The notes under the pieces were generated by a model. The model searched no databases. It worked only from the letters and a program-made list of their open reading frames with translations, and was not told where the DNA came from. Positions 9,989 through 22,654 of a DNA stretch of 64,000 bases are shown here, piece after piece. A program made the translations under genes and the position numbers. Each line of letters opens with the position of its first letter. Position 1 is the stretch's first letter. This DNA is from Paracorniculantispora psalliotae (taxonomy: Eukaryota; Ascomycota; Sordariomycetes; Hypocreales; Cordycipitaceae), in the NCBI GenBank assembly GCA_002796755.1, contig PHFE01000051.1, positions 1,472,071 to 1,536,070 of the forward strand, in the 5' to 3' direction.

Positions 9989-12900
9989 TCACATCAAAAT
10001 ATACAGCGCGCGAAGGGCTTTTTCTGCGGCTGCAACGTGCCACGGTCGAACATCTGTTTCGCGATCGACTACGCCCCTGGCCCTCGCTAGCGTGCCCAGG
10101 CCTCTGAAATAGCTGAGCATCTCGCGCAGGAGCGGCTCGTACGTGCGTGGCATTGCTTCTGTGTAGACGAGGTTTACCTCCATGATTGAAGGTACGTCTT
10201 CTGCCTTTGGGCCAGTTCGCTTGATCAGGTAGCCACTGATGAGAGCCGGCTGAATGGCCGTGGTGCCAATTGTGTTATTCAGTCGGTGGTTAACAATGGC
10301 GCCCCAAGTCTGGTCCATTACATCGGCGAGCACAGAGTCAACGTCTGCGTCGCCAGTACTTTCACCACCAGGCGTTGCGGCGGCCACGGCAGCATCTCGG
10401 GCAGGGGTGGCCGGGGTAGCGCTCGCTTCGGGAGAAAGAATGTTGGCCTGTGGCGTAGACACTGGCGTAGTGTACATTGAAAGCGGCTGCAGAGACATCT
10501 TAATCGGAGCAGGGACCAGCTGCAGAGACGGGTCTGTGTCAACCGTCATCACTATCATACTGACGCTGGCATTGATCTCGGTGCGCGCGAGATCGATCCA
10601 AAAGTCGATCTCACCTTCGTCTGTTGGGCCGCACTTGGTCATGATGACTCGATAATGAACTTTCCAAGTCGATATAAGCTCAACAGTCGTTTCCCAGATT
10701 TCATTTGCAACCTCGTTCATGGTACGAGATTCAGGCTCGCCTTTGCGACCAAGACAGTACGCCGCTGTGGCCTGTTCGTTTCCTCTATCGTCAGTCCAGG
10801 CTGCGGTGACCCAGCGGCCGTCGATGCTCCGTGCGTACGCGATGTGAATGCATGAGTTTTCTCGAACAAGCGACGATGATGGGAAGACAGCTAGTTTGAA
10901 ATCAATGATACGCGGTAGCGGCTGCTCCAGCCGAATCGCAGGCGCAGGCATGTTGCCTCCAAATAATGTGCAGCGGTCATATGTTTCCATACATAACCTG
11001 ACCAGTTCAGAGGAGGGTGTGATCACCATGGACGTAGAGCTAGAAATTGCGTCTGCAGCGACGAGTTGTAGGACAATTTCATTCTTAGCCGATTCGCGGC
11101 GAGCTGAGATTGCTCTTTTGTAACACTCGAAAAATCGCTGAAACGCCTTGCAGGCTTCAACAATTGTACCCGGGTTGCTAGCGGAATACATAAAGTAAAC
11201 CACTACGTTGGTATCCACGACCTCCAAGTCCGACATGGCCTCCGAAAGTGTATCTATACTTTCTAAGAGGGCAGAGCCGTGACCCATCATGGTGGCGTCC
11301 GGAGCAGTTGAGATTCGGTCGACTCCATACTGGAGTACGCCATCTTCCATAGCCGAAGACAGCGGCATGTTTTCAAAAGTGCCCAATTTTAATGTTTCGT
11401 AGACACTCTTCAGTCGACCCAAAAATGTCTGCGCGTTGTCAGTCATGCCAGTCCATTTCGGGCATACGCAAACTGCGTGTATATCCTTGCTGCCGGAGGA
11501 AGGAGCAAGCCCGAGGTTCTCCCAAAATGTCACGGCTGTTGGCAGTAATGATAGCTTCGCGTCTGCCCGACGGACTTCCAGATGAGGACATGGTATTTGG
11601 TAGAGGTTGCTGGGCTTTATTGGCTCCGAATTCGGGTCTCTGGATGGTACTTGGCGCGGCTGCACTCGGTTTCCTTGCCCTGGCAGAGAGCCATCTTGTA
11701 CTTCAAGCAGGCTTTTGAGACCAACTGGGGACAAGCTTCCGAGAACAGAAGAAGCGGCGTCACGAAGCCCTTGCAATGCGGTACGCGTACCAGTAAGCTG
11801 CTCCATTCGCACATCTTCTTCCGTGGCGTTGGCAAGACCAGTGTCGACTTGAGTATTGAAAATCGACAAGGATCCAGTGGCTGCTTGTTCCGCGACTAAC
11901 TGTGCCACTTGAATCATTTCTTCATCGCTGAGAGAGATATCCAGGGCAAGTGGCTCGGGATCGGTGAAATATTTGAAAAGCGAGGTATCTGGCCCATCCA
12001 ACAATGACAGGCGAGGCAGCTCCAGTGCAAGCTGCTCGTCGGGCTCCTCCACCGGATCCTGTTCCCTACCTGTCGTGACGTAGGACGCCGCATCATCGTC
12101 GCCTGGAAACGACTGCTTCACAGTTGATTTGACTGGAGAGATGGGCTCCTTGACAGACAAATTTGATCCGTTGTCCGACTCGCTGCTCGAATCATCTCCA
12201 TCAGAAATATCGCCATCCAAGTTCAACAATTGACGGTCCAGCAACTGGTTGTCAGAATTGCTGCCTGATTTAACAAGCGATGGCCGGCGTGAACGGGTTT
12301 GGGATTTTGTCTTTGATTTGCCGTGGCGTCGCAAGTAATCGGTCTTCGGTAACGTGCCCGGTTCCAGTTTATCAGCGTCTTTATCTTTTTGCACAAAGTC
12401 GAAGAATCCACCATGTTCGTATTTCTTGTTGAGCATTGGCATCTTCGAATCAAAGTCGACTTTTTCAAAGACTTTCTGCCCTCGATGTGTACCCACGCCA
12501 TATGTGAGTCGTTGACTCTGTTGCGATGTAGCAGCCCGAAGTCTCTTGAAAACACTGTCAGGATCGAAGGGACTTGAGCCGCGCTTTACTGGTTTCGCCT
12601 GCAGTTCTCGACCCCTCTGTGAACCTTCTTCAAGTTGCGAGCTTCTGGCATGCTTTAATTCAGGCTTGGCAAACACCACGGGTTCAGCAACCGCAGGTAC
12701 GGGAGCAGGTATTTGGATAGCTGGCTCTTCGGTTTTAATTGGCGTGACAACCGAAGCACTGTGCCCTTTGACACTATCCAACGACATGTCTATGTCAAGC
12801 TCGTCAGGCTGTTCATCAAAGAAGTTGAAGTCGGCATCTGTGATGTCATTATCCCCGAACATGTCTCCGCCCATGTCCTCGAACATATTTTCGGCCTCAT

Positions 12901-14527
12901 TCAGCAGGTTGTTATCCGACTGAAGAGGCTTCGAATCATTCGTATCAGCCATCTCATCGTCATTCTGATGTGAGGAGCTCGCCCCGACAGGCGGCTCACA
13001 GTCAATGTCAATATCCGCAACAACTGAAAGCGGGTGCCCTGGACTTGAAAGATTACCATCCATGGATGGCGTCACTCCATTGAGATTTTGAATAGCGTCC
13101 GGCGGCGTCGGATATACTGCGTTCGCCCCTGTTGTGCTAGGTCGTCGCATCGTCACTGGGGATGGTGCGTTCATTTTTGATAGGCGAGAATCCACACTCA
13201 AGTTGTCTTTTGCTCCTGAAGCAGAGCGTTCCGCACGCCGCTTGGCTAGTCGCTCATCTCTGTCGGTAGCGGAGTTGAGCCATCCGTGCGCATCTCCAAG
13301 AGGGTCATGCGCTTCATCATGACCGACTACAATCGTGTCACTGATTCGATTCGTAGCAGACACTTCAGGCGCTTTTTTACGAAAACAGAGTGATCCAGGC
13401 CATGGAATGCTGATGGTCGAGAGCGCGCCACGTCCATTGTCGGGCTTCGTGTCTTGGAGCTTGGGCTTGGAGACAAGCAAATTTACCCAAGAGCAGTCAC
13501 GTAGCGCATCTCTTGGTACACCACGTAGTTGAAGAACAGTCAGGCACGCTTGCTTCCAGAGGGACGTATTGACATCCGAGGGCAGCCGTTGCGTCACAGC
13601 CTGAGTGTTAGGGGTATGGCCCAGAATAGCTCCACTCGATGAAGACGGAAGTTGCTGTTCCTCGTTTGTCATGACGCCAAAAGGCGCAGCCAGTATGTTG
13701 TTCCCGACAGAGCTAGGATTCGAGATCAGAATGTCTTCCAGGCTCGCCAAACCCTGGCAGACAGTCACAGAGAATGTCAATATCAACGAGCCGGTACTGA
13801 TCATGTAACATTTGAGTGTACCCAATGATTGCGCTTGTTGTCCGATCCAATGGTCCGTAGAACCTCGAGAGACTTTCGGCGCGGGAAGAAGAACGGTTCG
13901 AAAGTTCAAAGGAACTGCATCTGAGCGAGTGCAAAAGTTTGAGCTAATGGCCAAGAGAAGAGAACCAATGAATGACTCATAGAGCGCCTTCGGACTATAT
14001 CCATCAGCTAACTGCACCTCTGTCTGGTCTGTCGCAGTCGTTGCATCGTTGTCTTGGTGGCTTCCTAAAGGTTGCGATTGCGTGGCTTGGCTTGTCACCG
14101 CGGGGTTTGGTTTCTGAATATTTGGCGGTTCAGGGGCAATGGTTTTATGCCACACTGACGGCTCGAGAGCTCCATTCTTGGTTGAGATCAAGGATTGGTT
14201 GTTTACGGCGATTGTCGCACCTAGCTCCGTTGGACCGTGTGACTCCGTGTCCTCTGAGCGTCGGATTCGAAAATACCACAGCCCTCGCCGCGTCGCGTCA
14301 AAAGAGACGATATGGCCTTGTTCTCTAAGATTCGTTTCGATTTCGAGGGCATTCGGATAGAAAGTCGACTTGGAATCTGGCGATGGTTCATAGAACCGGT
14401 ATTCGACGCTCGCGATATTGTTCTGCAGTTCCTTGTTAGCTCCTCTCTAGGAATATTTCGACTGTCATAGTCGGCCTCGTCAACTTACGACGAGGAGAAC
14501 ATTTGTCTCAACATCCACGGCGTCCAT
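9989..14527 (-). CDS. SSN2: Mediator of RNA polymerase II transcription subunit 13 (Med13/Ssn2/Srb9)
   Basis: CDS is complement(join(9989..14431, 14489..14527)), 1493 residues. The first exon encodes only 13 residues, MDAVDVETNVLLV. The second continues with NNIASVEYRFYEP, the typical start of fungal Med13. A competing acceptor nine bases further in would move exon 2 to 14422 and drop three residues. The N-terminal domain is followed by a long acidic, serine-rich middle with many aspartates near residues 440-560. The C-terminal domain ends in a segment around RPWHVAAAEKALRALYIL. Med13 links the Cdk8-cyclin C kinase module to core Mediator in the nucleus. Length matches the family in filamentous fungi. 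Confidence 0.92.
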
Positions 14528-15165
14528 ATTAACAAGCGCCTACTGCGACGGCCCAGCTATAGCGATTCGAGGGGTGCCGTCGGTCTGCGAGACCCGCAGG
14601 CCGCGTGTAGCAAAGAGAGTGCTTTTTGGGTCAAAGTCTCTCCAATTCGGCCAAAACTTTTGAAAACCAATTGAGATAGCACACGTTGTCAGCTCTGGAT
14701 GCCCGAATCCATCTCAGCAACACCACCACCAGATTGCGCGAGACGGTGAGGCAGGTGTCGCGCGAAATGCGCTGGTAGTCTAGGTTCTCGCCGCCTGCGT
14801 TCGAGCGTTATTCGGACCAATCGTGGTATCGTAAGATTATGCGGCCGTGACGTATTCTCCGCGCATATGGCAGCTCGGTTCCGGACAGTGGTGAACAAGC
14901 GGCGCGGAAGCTCGCGAGAGATGACGGGTTGGAAGACTGGCACACGGAAGCTGGCAGGGGCCCTTATTAGCGGAGTCCGGCCCAGGCATGCCCGAACTTG
15001 CACTTCCATCACTGAGGTGTGGGGTTGACCGAACCGCAGAAAAGTGGATCTGGCATTTTTTCCTTGACTTGTCGATAAGGCCGACCAACTTTTTTTTTCT
15101 TGGGCTCAGAACATCTGAAGATCTTCGTTTTGCAATTTTTCTTGTCGCAATAGCCCAGGATCGCC
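14528..15165. promoter_or_regulatory. Divergent region between MED13 and ENP2
   Basis: 638 bp separate the two divergent starts. A minus-strand open frame at 14689-15012 begins with an arginine-rich, mitochondrial-presequence-like stretch, but then looks like chance sequence and is not called. CT-rich runs just before 15166 fit a 5' leader. Confidence 0.5.
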
Positions 15166-17097
15166 ATGAAGCTCACCAATCCCGGCACGGTCCCCGTGTA
15201 TACTATTTCGGGCTCAAATACCGCCAGACAGCTCCCGGAATGGCTCGCCCGACGCAGAAAGCGCAGTCTGAAGAACGACGCCGAGTACCAGAGCCGAGTC
15301 GAACTGCTGCAAGACTTTGAGTTTGAGGAAGCCAGTTCCTGCATTCGAATCAGTGAAGATGGCGATTGGGTTATGAGCACTGGCACTTACAAACCTCAGA
15401 TTCATGTTCATAACCTGCCCCAGCTTGGTCTCTCTTTCGCCCGCCACACCAACTCTCTGAACCACAGTTTCATTCTTCTCTCCTCCGACTACTCCAAATC
15501 CCTCCACCTGCAGACCGATCGCAGAATCGAGCTCCACACGCCTATGGGCTGTCACTACGAAGTCCGCCTACCCAGATACGGTCGAGATATTAAATATGAT
15601 CGCAATTCTACGGAAGCACTGATCCCTGCTGTTGGCCTAGATGCCGATGGCAAAGGCGAAGTTTTTCGCATGAATCTCGAAGCGGGCCGATTCATGAAGT
15701 CGTACCAAATCGCGGTGGGTGGTGATGATGAACTGACGGGCGGTGGACTTCAAGGAGGCATTCACGTCGGCAGTGTCAACACGGCAGCCATTGCTGAGCG
15801 CTCACACAACCTACTAGCCTTTGGCACGTCCATTGGTACTGTGGAGTTTTGGGATCCTCGCTCTAAATCGAGAGTCGCATTGCTGGCCGGCCACGATGGA
15901 GAAGTCACCGCACTCGACTTCAATGAGTCTGGTCTGTCGCTGGCAACTGGATCCAGCACTGGCATGGTTCAACTCTTCGACCTTCGTCGCCCGACTCCCA
16001 TGCTGAAGAAGGATCACGGATATGGCTTCCCAGTTCAGAATCTTAAGCACATGACTACCTCGTCGCAAGAAAAGAAAGTCATGTCGGCAGATAAGCGGAT
16101 TATCAAGATTTGGGACGAAAAGGACGGTGAGCCGTGGACGTCAGTTGAGCCTGCAGTTGATCTCAACGATGTTGCTTGGTGCAAGGACAGTGGCATGCTT
16201 CTCACAGCCAATGAGGGTCCTCAGCAGCATGCCTTCTTTGTGCCTCAGCTTGGACCGGCACCCAAGTGGTGCTCCTTCTTGGACAACATGGTTGAGGAGA
16301 TGGCTGAGGAAGTACGCACTGAAACATACGACAACTACAAATTCTTATCGCTACCCGAGCTCAAACAGCTTAGCTTGGATCATTTGGTTGGAAAGAGCAA
16401 CCTGTTACGACCCTATATGCACGGTTACTTTGTTGCGTCAAAGCTCTACGAGCAGGCCAAGCTCATTGCCAACCCCTACGCATTTGAAGAAGAGAGAACG
16501 AAGCGCGTCAAGGAGAAGATCGAAAAGGAGCGCGCCAGCAGAATCAGAGGAACCAAGAAAGTCAAGGTCAACCAAAGAGTCGTGGACAGACTTCTCAAGA
16601 AACAGGAGAACAGAGGCGAAGTCGATACGAAGGCTGGATTGCTTGGCGATTCTCGTTTCAGCAAACTGTTTGACGATGAAGACTTCAAGGTTGACGAGAA
16701 CAGCCGAGAATTCCAAGTGCTCAACCCGAGCACGATTATCGATCCTGACCAGCAACCGGACCCCAAGGCCCCGAAGCGCTATCAAGCAAAGGATTCAGAT
16801 GATGAATCTAGCGATGAGGAAGAGATTCGCGCAGCTCCCAAGAAATCAGCCGATGTTACCATGCGTGTCTCCTCCACACAGAACCATGGACGCCCGCTCA
16901 AGGACACCAGCTTGGGCTCGAGACAGGCCGGTTCAGGCCGCAACACCAAATCGCGCGGCGACATCGTTGGCGATCGTGAGGTCACGTTTGTGCCCAAGTC
17001 GAAAAAGAAGGGCCAAGAAGAGGAGCCTGAGAAGCCGCAAAAACGATTTAATGCCGGAAGGCGGAGTGCCAGCTCCAACACGTTCCGCAGGATGTGA
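15166..17097 (+). CDS. ENP2: Small-subunit processome WD protein Enp2/NOL10
   Basis: Intronless CDS of 643 residues. The N-terminus MKLTNPGTVPVYTISG is diagnostic for the family. WD repeats run from about residue 55 to 360, with repeat ends such as VEFWDPR, VQLFDLR and IKIWDEK. Near residues 490-520, SRFSKLFDDEDFKVDENS matches the NUC153 segment. The C-terminal 120 residues are charged and basic (KSKKKGQEEEPEKPQKR), fitting nucleolar localisation. In yeast Enp2 works in the 90S pre-ribosome on early 18S maturation. Length is normal, and the start at 15166 is supported by the conserved N-terminus. Confidence 0.95.
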   Translation: MKLTNPGTVPVYTISGSNTARQLPEWLARRRKRSLKNDAEYQSRVELLQDFEFEEASSCIRISEDGDWVMSTGTYKPQIHVHNLPQLGLSFARHTNSLNHSFILLSSDYSKSLHLQTDRRIELHTPMGCHYEVRLPRYGRDIKYDRNSTEALIPAVGLDADGKGEVFRMNLEAGRFMKSYQIAVGGDDELTGGGLQGGIHVGSVNTAAIAERSHNLLAFGTSIGTVEFWDPRSKSRVALLAGHDGEVTALDFNESGLSLATGSSTGMVQLFDLRRPTPMLKKDHGYGFPVQNLKHMTTSSQEKKVMSADKRIIKIWDEKDGEPWTSVEPAVDLNDVAWCKDSGMLLTANEGPQQHAFFVPQLGPAPKWCSFLDNMVEEMAEEVRTETYDNYKFLSLPELKQLSLDHLVGKSNLLRPYMHGYFVASKLYEQAKLIANPYAFEEERTKRVKEKIEKERASRIRGTKKVKVNQRVVDRLLKKQENRGEVDTKAGLLGDSRFSKLFDDEDFKVDENSREFQVLNPSTIIDPDQQPDPKAPKRYQAKDSDDESSDEEEIRAAPKKSADVTMRVSSTQNHGRPLKDTSLGSRQAGSGRNTKSRGDIVGDREVTFVPKSKKKGQEEEPEKPQKRFNAGRRSASSNTFRRM

Positions 17098-17249
17098 TTT
17101 AATCTCATTACTTGCAACGAAAATTATATGTACATTTGTCATTTTAGGAAGAGCATTTTCTCATGATTCCCCCGCATCAATGAAGCATCTTATTCCAACG
17201 GCTCTCTACAACTCCTGACGTCCACGAAGCACGTGCCTCGTTCGCCCAT

Positions 17250-17759
17250 TTATTTGCGTCCCTTCTTTCCCTTGTCCTTTTGGGTATATCCTTTCTCCAG
17301 ATCCTCGTTCGACGATCTGAGAATGCCGTCTCTGCTGTTGGCCGTGTTCAGGCGACTGGGCCTCGGGGCGCCGACGGATCGCTTGACGGAGTCTGGGAAC
17401 TGTGACCGGCGCGGGGTGAGGGCGGCGGCGACCTTTCTGGCCGATCGCCGAAGAGTCTCGCGGACCTTCCATTCTCTCTTCTTGGCGATGAAAAACAAGG
17501 TTGCAGTAGAAACTGGCAATCGTTAGCATTCTGCGGATCAGGTCCACTGCCTCTACAACTCACTGCCAATAAGTGTGACGACGACAACGACGACAATAAT
17601 GGCAACCATGCCGCCAGTGGAGAGGCTGATGGAATTCTTTGAGCTGTCTCCCGAAGCGCCAGCTTCCGTTCCTGAATCAACACCGGGAGCAAGGCTGTCT
17701 CCGGCATCGGTATAATGATTTGTCGGTGCGGGGTGACTGGCCATGGTGGTGGAAGACAT
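17250..17759 (-). CDS. Small single-pass membrane protein, unknown function
   Basis: CDS is complement(join(17250..17512, 17564..17759)) with a 51-nt intron, 152 residues. The first ~48 residues are polar, rich in Ser and Thr. Then comes one transmembrane helix (about 50-75), MVAIIVVVVVVTLIG, which the intron interrupts before STATLFFIAKKREW. The tail is basic (RRSARKVAAALTPRRSQ). The topology is mucin-like outside or lumenal, with a short cytosolic basic tail. It resembles the many small fungal membrane proteins of unknown role. It ends about 150 bp from ENP2, tail to tail. The splice is preferred because only it joins the two hydrophobic halves into one helix. Confidence 0.72.
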
Positions 17760-18276
17760 TGTTGCTGGAAGTTGATGGGTCGGGACGATGATGCGTTACA
17801 CGATATTGGTTCGTGAAGAGTATATGGGTATAATGTCACGGCGTTAAAACGGTTTTCGACAGGATATAGACAATGCGAAAGAGAAAATTAAATCTATTTT
17901 GAAAGCGGGCGAGATTCAGCTATACATTTATCAGGGGTGCAGCCAGGTTCTGGGACCGGGCCTCACCAGGCGCTCTGTGCTTGGCTTGTGTAATCGTGGC
18001 ACACCCCTCACACGACGTGACGTTCCTGCATGCTGCAATGCCGGTACAGGGTGCAATGGGCGGGCTCCAGCTACCAATGGCCATGAAAGAGAGACACAGA
18101 AATTGCACAGATTTCACAGGCCCCATTTTCCGTGGCATGCCGGTAGTTTGCTGATTGGTGAAGCGGTGATCCACACCATCGCGAAGCGCTGAGGTCGGCG
18201 CTTAGAGCACTAGCATCCAGCCAATGGCAGGCCAGGCATGGCATCTCACAGCTCCCAGAGCTGCATACGGCACACA
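17760..18276. other. Intergenic: promoter of the small membrane protein
   Basis: No supported gene. The minus-strand neighbours lie on both sides, so this holds the upstream region of the membrane protein and the 3' end of the acetyltransferase. Confidence 0.5.
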
Positions 18277-18972
18277 CTAGCTCTGTGATTCTTCTGGGCG
18301 GCGTGCAGCGTGGCAGAATAGGTCGATCGTTTGGGTGCTGTCGCGCAGATCAGTGACAGGGTGCAGCCGGACGAGCTCGAGGCCGCTCTTGGCCATTACT
18401 CGGCGACTACCCTTATTTGCCTCAATGGTGATGGTCACGATGCATTCCGGGACAACTCCATCAGTGCAGCGATCGGGAATAGTGGCCTTGTCGACTTTCA
18501 AGTCAACTTGGGCGCGGGGTAGAGACCACCACCACTGCAGAAATGCCTGGAGGAATTCGGTCCCGTAGCCTTGGCCCCAAAACTCCTTTTTGAACGTGTA
18601 TCCTATCTCCGGCCAGCCAAGCGTGCCACAGCGCCTGTGGTTACCACCTTGGCCAATGACTTGGCCAGTGGATGCCAGACAGATGATGAAGTCTTGTCTC
18701 TCCAGGACATTCTGGAACATGGGCTCCAGAGATTTCCTCGTCGCCTCAATGTCCGCGTGCGCGATCCCGGTGGACATCCACTGGGCGACTTCGGGGTCAG
18801 AATTCATCTCGTAAAGTTCTTGCACATCCGACTCTTGGAATTGTCGCAGCAGAAGTCTCTGGGTCATGATGGCAGCTCGCTCCTCTGTCGGTGGGAAGGG
18901 CACCACAGGCAGGGTCGACTTGACAGGCACAAGCTCAACGTCACCCCGAACAACATTTTCGTGAAGCGCCAT
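18277..18972 (-). CDS. GNAT-family N-acetyltransferase (RimJ/RimL-like)
   Basis: Single-exon CDS of 231 residues from the ATG at 18972. An in-frame ATG at 19062 would only add a hydrophobic, probably untranslated stretch. LLLRQFQESDVQELYEMNSDPEVAQWM is the typical start of the acetyltransferase_3 fold. The motif A region with the acetyl-CoA loop is WGQGYGTEF. The family moves acetyl groups from acetyl-CoA to amines on proteins or small molecules; the substrate cannot be read from the sequence. The gene is divergent from the coiled-coil gene at 19522. Confidence 0.85.
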   Translation of the reverse strand: MALHENVVRGDVELVPVKSTLPVVPFPPTEERAAIMTQRLLLRQFQESDVQELYEMNSDPEVAQWMSTGIAHADIEATRKSLEPMFQNVLERQDFIICLASTGQVIGQGGNHRRCGTLGWPEIGYTFKKEFWGQGYGTEFLQAFLQWWWSLPRAQVDLKVDKATIPDRCTDGVVPECIVTITIEANKGSRRVMAKSGLELVRLHPVTDLRDSTQTIDLFCHAARRPEESQS

Positions 18973-19521
18973 GATAATAATGATGAACAATTTTTCCAAA
19001 AAAAAAATTCTAACGCGCAATTTTGTGTGAAGAAGCTCTGTATGCTGGGTTAGAATGCGCACAATGATTCTGCTACCTGTGACTCATCGCCAAACTGTTA
19101 CAGGCTACGGCTGGAAAATACTCCGTATTACCGACATTGAGTTCAAATCCATGCATTCTCGCATTCAGTATGGCAAAGCGTATAAAACAGAAAAATATTA
19201 TTTCACAAATGTTGAAATACGATTTTGGGTCAGCGAAGACTGCAGAGATGTGTCCAACTGCTCGTGCACTTGTCGGCAGCTGGCAGGTGCCATGCCAGTT
19301 GGCGGTCCTGCCAGCTGCCATTCGTGCTGCTTCTAATTCATGTTCCTAAATTCTTGTGCTTGTTTTTGCATCAGAATCCCGACGGTTTCCATCTTATCAA
19401 TACAATCTTTATCCGTGACGGTCCCCCATCCCCATGGTGGTGGCCGGAACCGCAGCCTGCATCTTCTTGTTTGCCCGTTCCCAACTGTCCGGCTCGCTGC
19501 CTGTACGGCGTGTTTATCGCA
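18973..19521. promoter_or_regulatory. Divergent promoter between the acetyltransferase and the coiled-coil gene
   Basis: 549 bp between divergent starts. A TATA-like TATAAAA lies near 19181, upstream of the plus-strand gene. No other site is claimed. Confidence 0.45.
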
Positions 19522-22500
19522 ATGCCACCCCATTTCCAGGTATCAACAGAGGGTTTATCGGATGATGATCTCGCGAGAGGATTTTCTTTTGATGTGCGGC
19601 AAGTGAGCAAGCAAGGGCAATTCTCACGACCTGCGCCAAGAAGCATAGTGCCAGGTGTGCAGCCAGCAATCCAAGCAGCCCACGTCATACCAGCAGAGCC
19701 CCCTAAATCTCCGCCGCAAAGGTGTACAGTTCCCTTTACTGGATTTGACTTTCCTGCAAATACTGCAAGAAACGTACCCGATCCTGGCGATCATTCTGCA
19801 GGCATCGGCCATGAGACTTCGGCTAATGCAAACGGAAATGCAACTCTATCCTCGCACTTCCATCCAAGAAGCGACCAGGATCGCTCGAGGTCAGAAGATG
19901 CTCCTCCGTCCGCCAATGGGTTACTTCACCGTCGGGAGCAATCTATCCCTGCCCAGGCTGATAACTGTATTGAACCATCCCAAGGCTACGAACATCAGAA
20001 CCCCGCTACTTCGCCCGTGGCACCACAGTCCAGAACCTCGCCCAGCGCAAACAAAGACAATACAAACACTTCGGAGAACATCTTCAGAAATAACGAAAGG
20101 CATAGAGGAAGGCACTTGGAGAGGGAATACAGTCGGTCTAGAACACCACCGCATTGTGGGGATCTAGAAGGATATGGGGTATACGACCCTTTAAGCGCAG
20201 TTCGAACTCCAAGCCGCGTCCAAATGCTTCACCGAAGCCAGTCTCGAGCTCGGTTTCGTGATATTGAGAGTTCGGTTTCTCGCCGCAGCCATTCACGAGC
20301 TAGCAATATTTCACGCAAAAGAAAGCTCGGCGCAGCGGATTATCAACCAGCTGAGGCTGATCGCAAACGTCTTGCAATGAGCCAAGCGGTCAAACATTGG
20401 AATGAGTGCATGCAGATTACAACTGAAGAGTCCGATCGAGCTAGATCCACAATACAGAACCTGAAAAAAAAGCTGCAGCGCCAGGCCAATGAACTGCACA
20501 CGGCGCAGGAAGCCTTACAAGCAGATTGCAGCAGTCTTCGAACGTTGCAAGAGCGATACAAAGACTTGAAAGAAAAGGATATTCGAGCAGCGCAAGAAAA
20601 AGAGGATCTTCAGGTGAAGTTCAATAAGATGAATACTGACTACGAAAGGCTCCAAGCCCAAGTCAAAGAAATGTCAGCCAAGTACAACAGCTGCGAAGGC
20701 AAAATCGAAAGCGCTATTTCTGAGCAGCGTGAGCTTTTTAGCAAATCACAGAGCTTCTATACCAATCTCAACAAACAGATGAAAGATGATCAGGCAAGAG
20801 AACGCTCTGACGCTGAGTTAGTCGACCAGGCGTTACAGAACAGCAAACAGAAACGCGATGAGCTGAAAAAGCTTGTGGCACATATTCAACATGATTTCCA
20901 ATATAAGAAATCCGAATGTATGTATTGCAATCTCTTTTGAGCGCTTTTACTTACCAAACCACAGACGAACGCAAGATCAGAGCCCTCGAGGAGCGAAATG
21001 AATCCCAGAACGACCAAATCGATGCCATGGAAGAGGACAAAGAACGATTTTATAAAGAAATGGTTGCCATTCGCAGCACAAAAGCGTGCCTCGATAGTGT
21101 CGACTCTCAATTGGGAAGATTTAGCGCTCAGCTTCGAGCTTTAGACACATCTCAGGACACTGCCGCCATCGAGCTGTTGAATATGAAGACAAAGTTTGTT
21201 CTTTCTTCCTTCAGTCTTTCAGAAAGAAATGTCCACAAATTGTACTGACATGTTTTAGGCTAAACGATCTGCCAGATAACCACGATTTTGCCGAGCTAAA
21301 AGAACGACTTTCGGCGTCGGATACTACAATGAATAATCTCGTAGGCCTTCTACAAAAGAGGTATGTATATAAGCGGTGTTTCTTTTTCTTTTCATGGTTC
21401 TAACTTGGTAATAGTATTCTTCCAATAATTGAAAACATATCGTCAAAGCAACTTGAATCGCAGGCTGCTGTGGATTCTTTGGCAGCCGCAGTCGAAGCAG
21501 GCTTTACAAAGGTCGAAGATCAGATCCAAATGCACGCAGTCGATTTTGGTAAAACGCTTAGAGCTGCTCATGAATCGCGCGGAGAAGTTTCAAAGATGCT
21601 CAACTGGCTGTTGGCGGCAAACGGCGATGTATCGAGCAGAGTTGAGATTGCCAACAGCCGATTGGAGAATTTATCCGAGAGCATTTCTTCGCACGGTACA
21701 GTCGGCACCAACCTCGCAACTCTCCTACAGGCAGCTCAAGGAGCCTCCGAAAATAGCGACAAACTTCTGACTGCTCAGAGAACGTCTGACGAAGAGGCTC
21801 AGCGGCAGCATGCTATTCTTACTGAGCTGATCAATACCAAGACTCATGATCAGGTCAATGCCACACAAGAACTGTTAGAGAATGTTAAGCGGCAGTTCGA
21901 GTCGTTTCTGGCGACAATTCAGCCAAAGTTCTCTGAAGACGTTTCACAGCCAGATCGTGGCAACAGATGGACGTCGGTACACCAGGATATGGTCAAAGAC
22001 ATTGAAATCGTGCGCGCGAACATGCAACAAGTTGAATCGCGGCTTTCAAAAATCGACGATGTTCCATCTTCTCTAGAAAAGATATACGAATTGAGTCTCT
22101 TGATCCAAGAGACGTCGAAGTACATGGACAAGGAGGAACAATGGCTTCACCGAACCATCGAGGATCGAAGTCTCCATTCGCAAGTCCAGGAGTCCGGCAG
22201 CCAATCGCCGATATCATCCAGCACACAGGTCGACTCTGGTAGCCAGGAAAGCCAGGGCAGCCCCAAAGAAGATTTGCGAGAGAGTCAGATTCGAAAAGTC
22301 GTTGTGCACAGTCCGCATCCGCAGAGCGATTCACCGATCCTTGTTACCACAACTGAAGAGCAGAGACGCAAGAAGGGTGTTGCAAAGCCGAAGTCAATTC
22401 TGAAGCAGTCTCAAACAAAGGCAGACGCCTCGAGAACTCGGGTTATTACCTCTCACACTTCAGAAGAGGTTGTCGCAGGCATTCGGTCAGCTTTAGTCCA

Positions 22501-22654
22501 GTCTCCGGTACCAGCATCTTCATCCTCACATCCGCATGCATCACTGACATCATTGACGGACTACTTGAAGGGTGCCACTGGTACCAACAGGCGATCGACT
22601 GCTGTGCTCGGGGATCTGGTCGACGCTGAGGCAGCATTTGGCAGTATAGTCTGA
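19522..22654 (+). CDS. Large coiled-coil protein, unknown function
   Basis: CDS is join(19522..20917, 20965..21193, 21259..21360, 21415..22654), 988 residues, three short introns. Residues 1-290 are low complexity with many Ser, Pro and Arg, including RSRTPPH and SRRSHSRASNISRKRK, the latter a possible nuclear localisation signal. From about 310 to 540 there is dense heptad sequence (KKLQRQANELHTAQEAL, ELKKLVAHIQHDFQYK). More predicted coiled coil runs to about 790. The C-terminal 190 residues are again disordered and end in DLVDAEAAFGSIV. This layout suits a nuclear scaffold, spindle or meiotic-axis protein. I cannot name a family, and the function is open. Confidence 0.75.

Noticed and set aside
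14689..15012. 107-codon minus-strand frame with a mitochondrial-presequence-like start
   Set aside because: Only the first ~50 residues look protein-like. The remainder is arginine-rich chance sequence, no splice solution extends it, and it lies in a divergent promoter.
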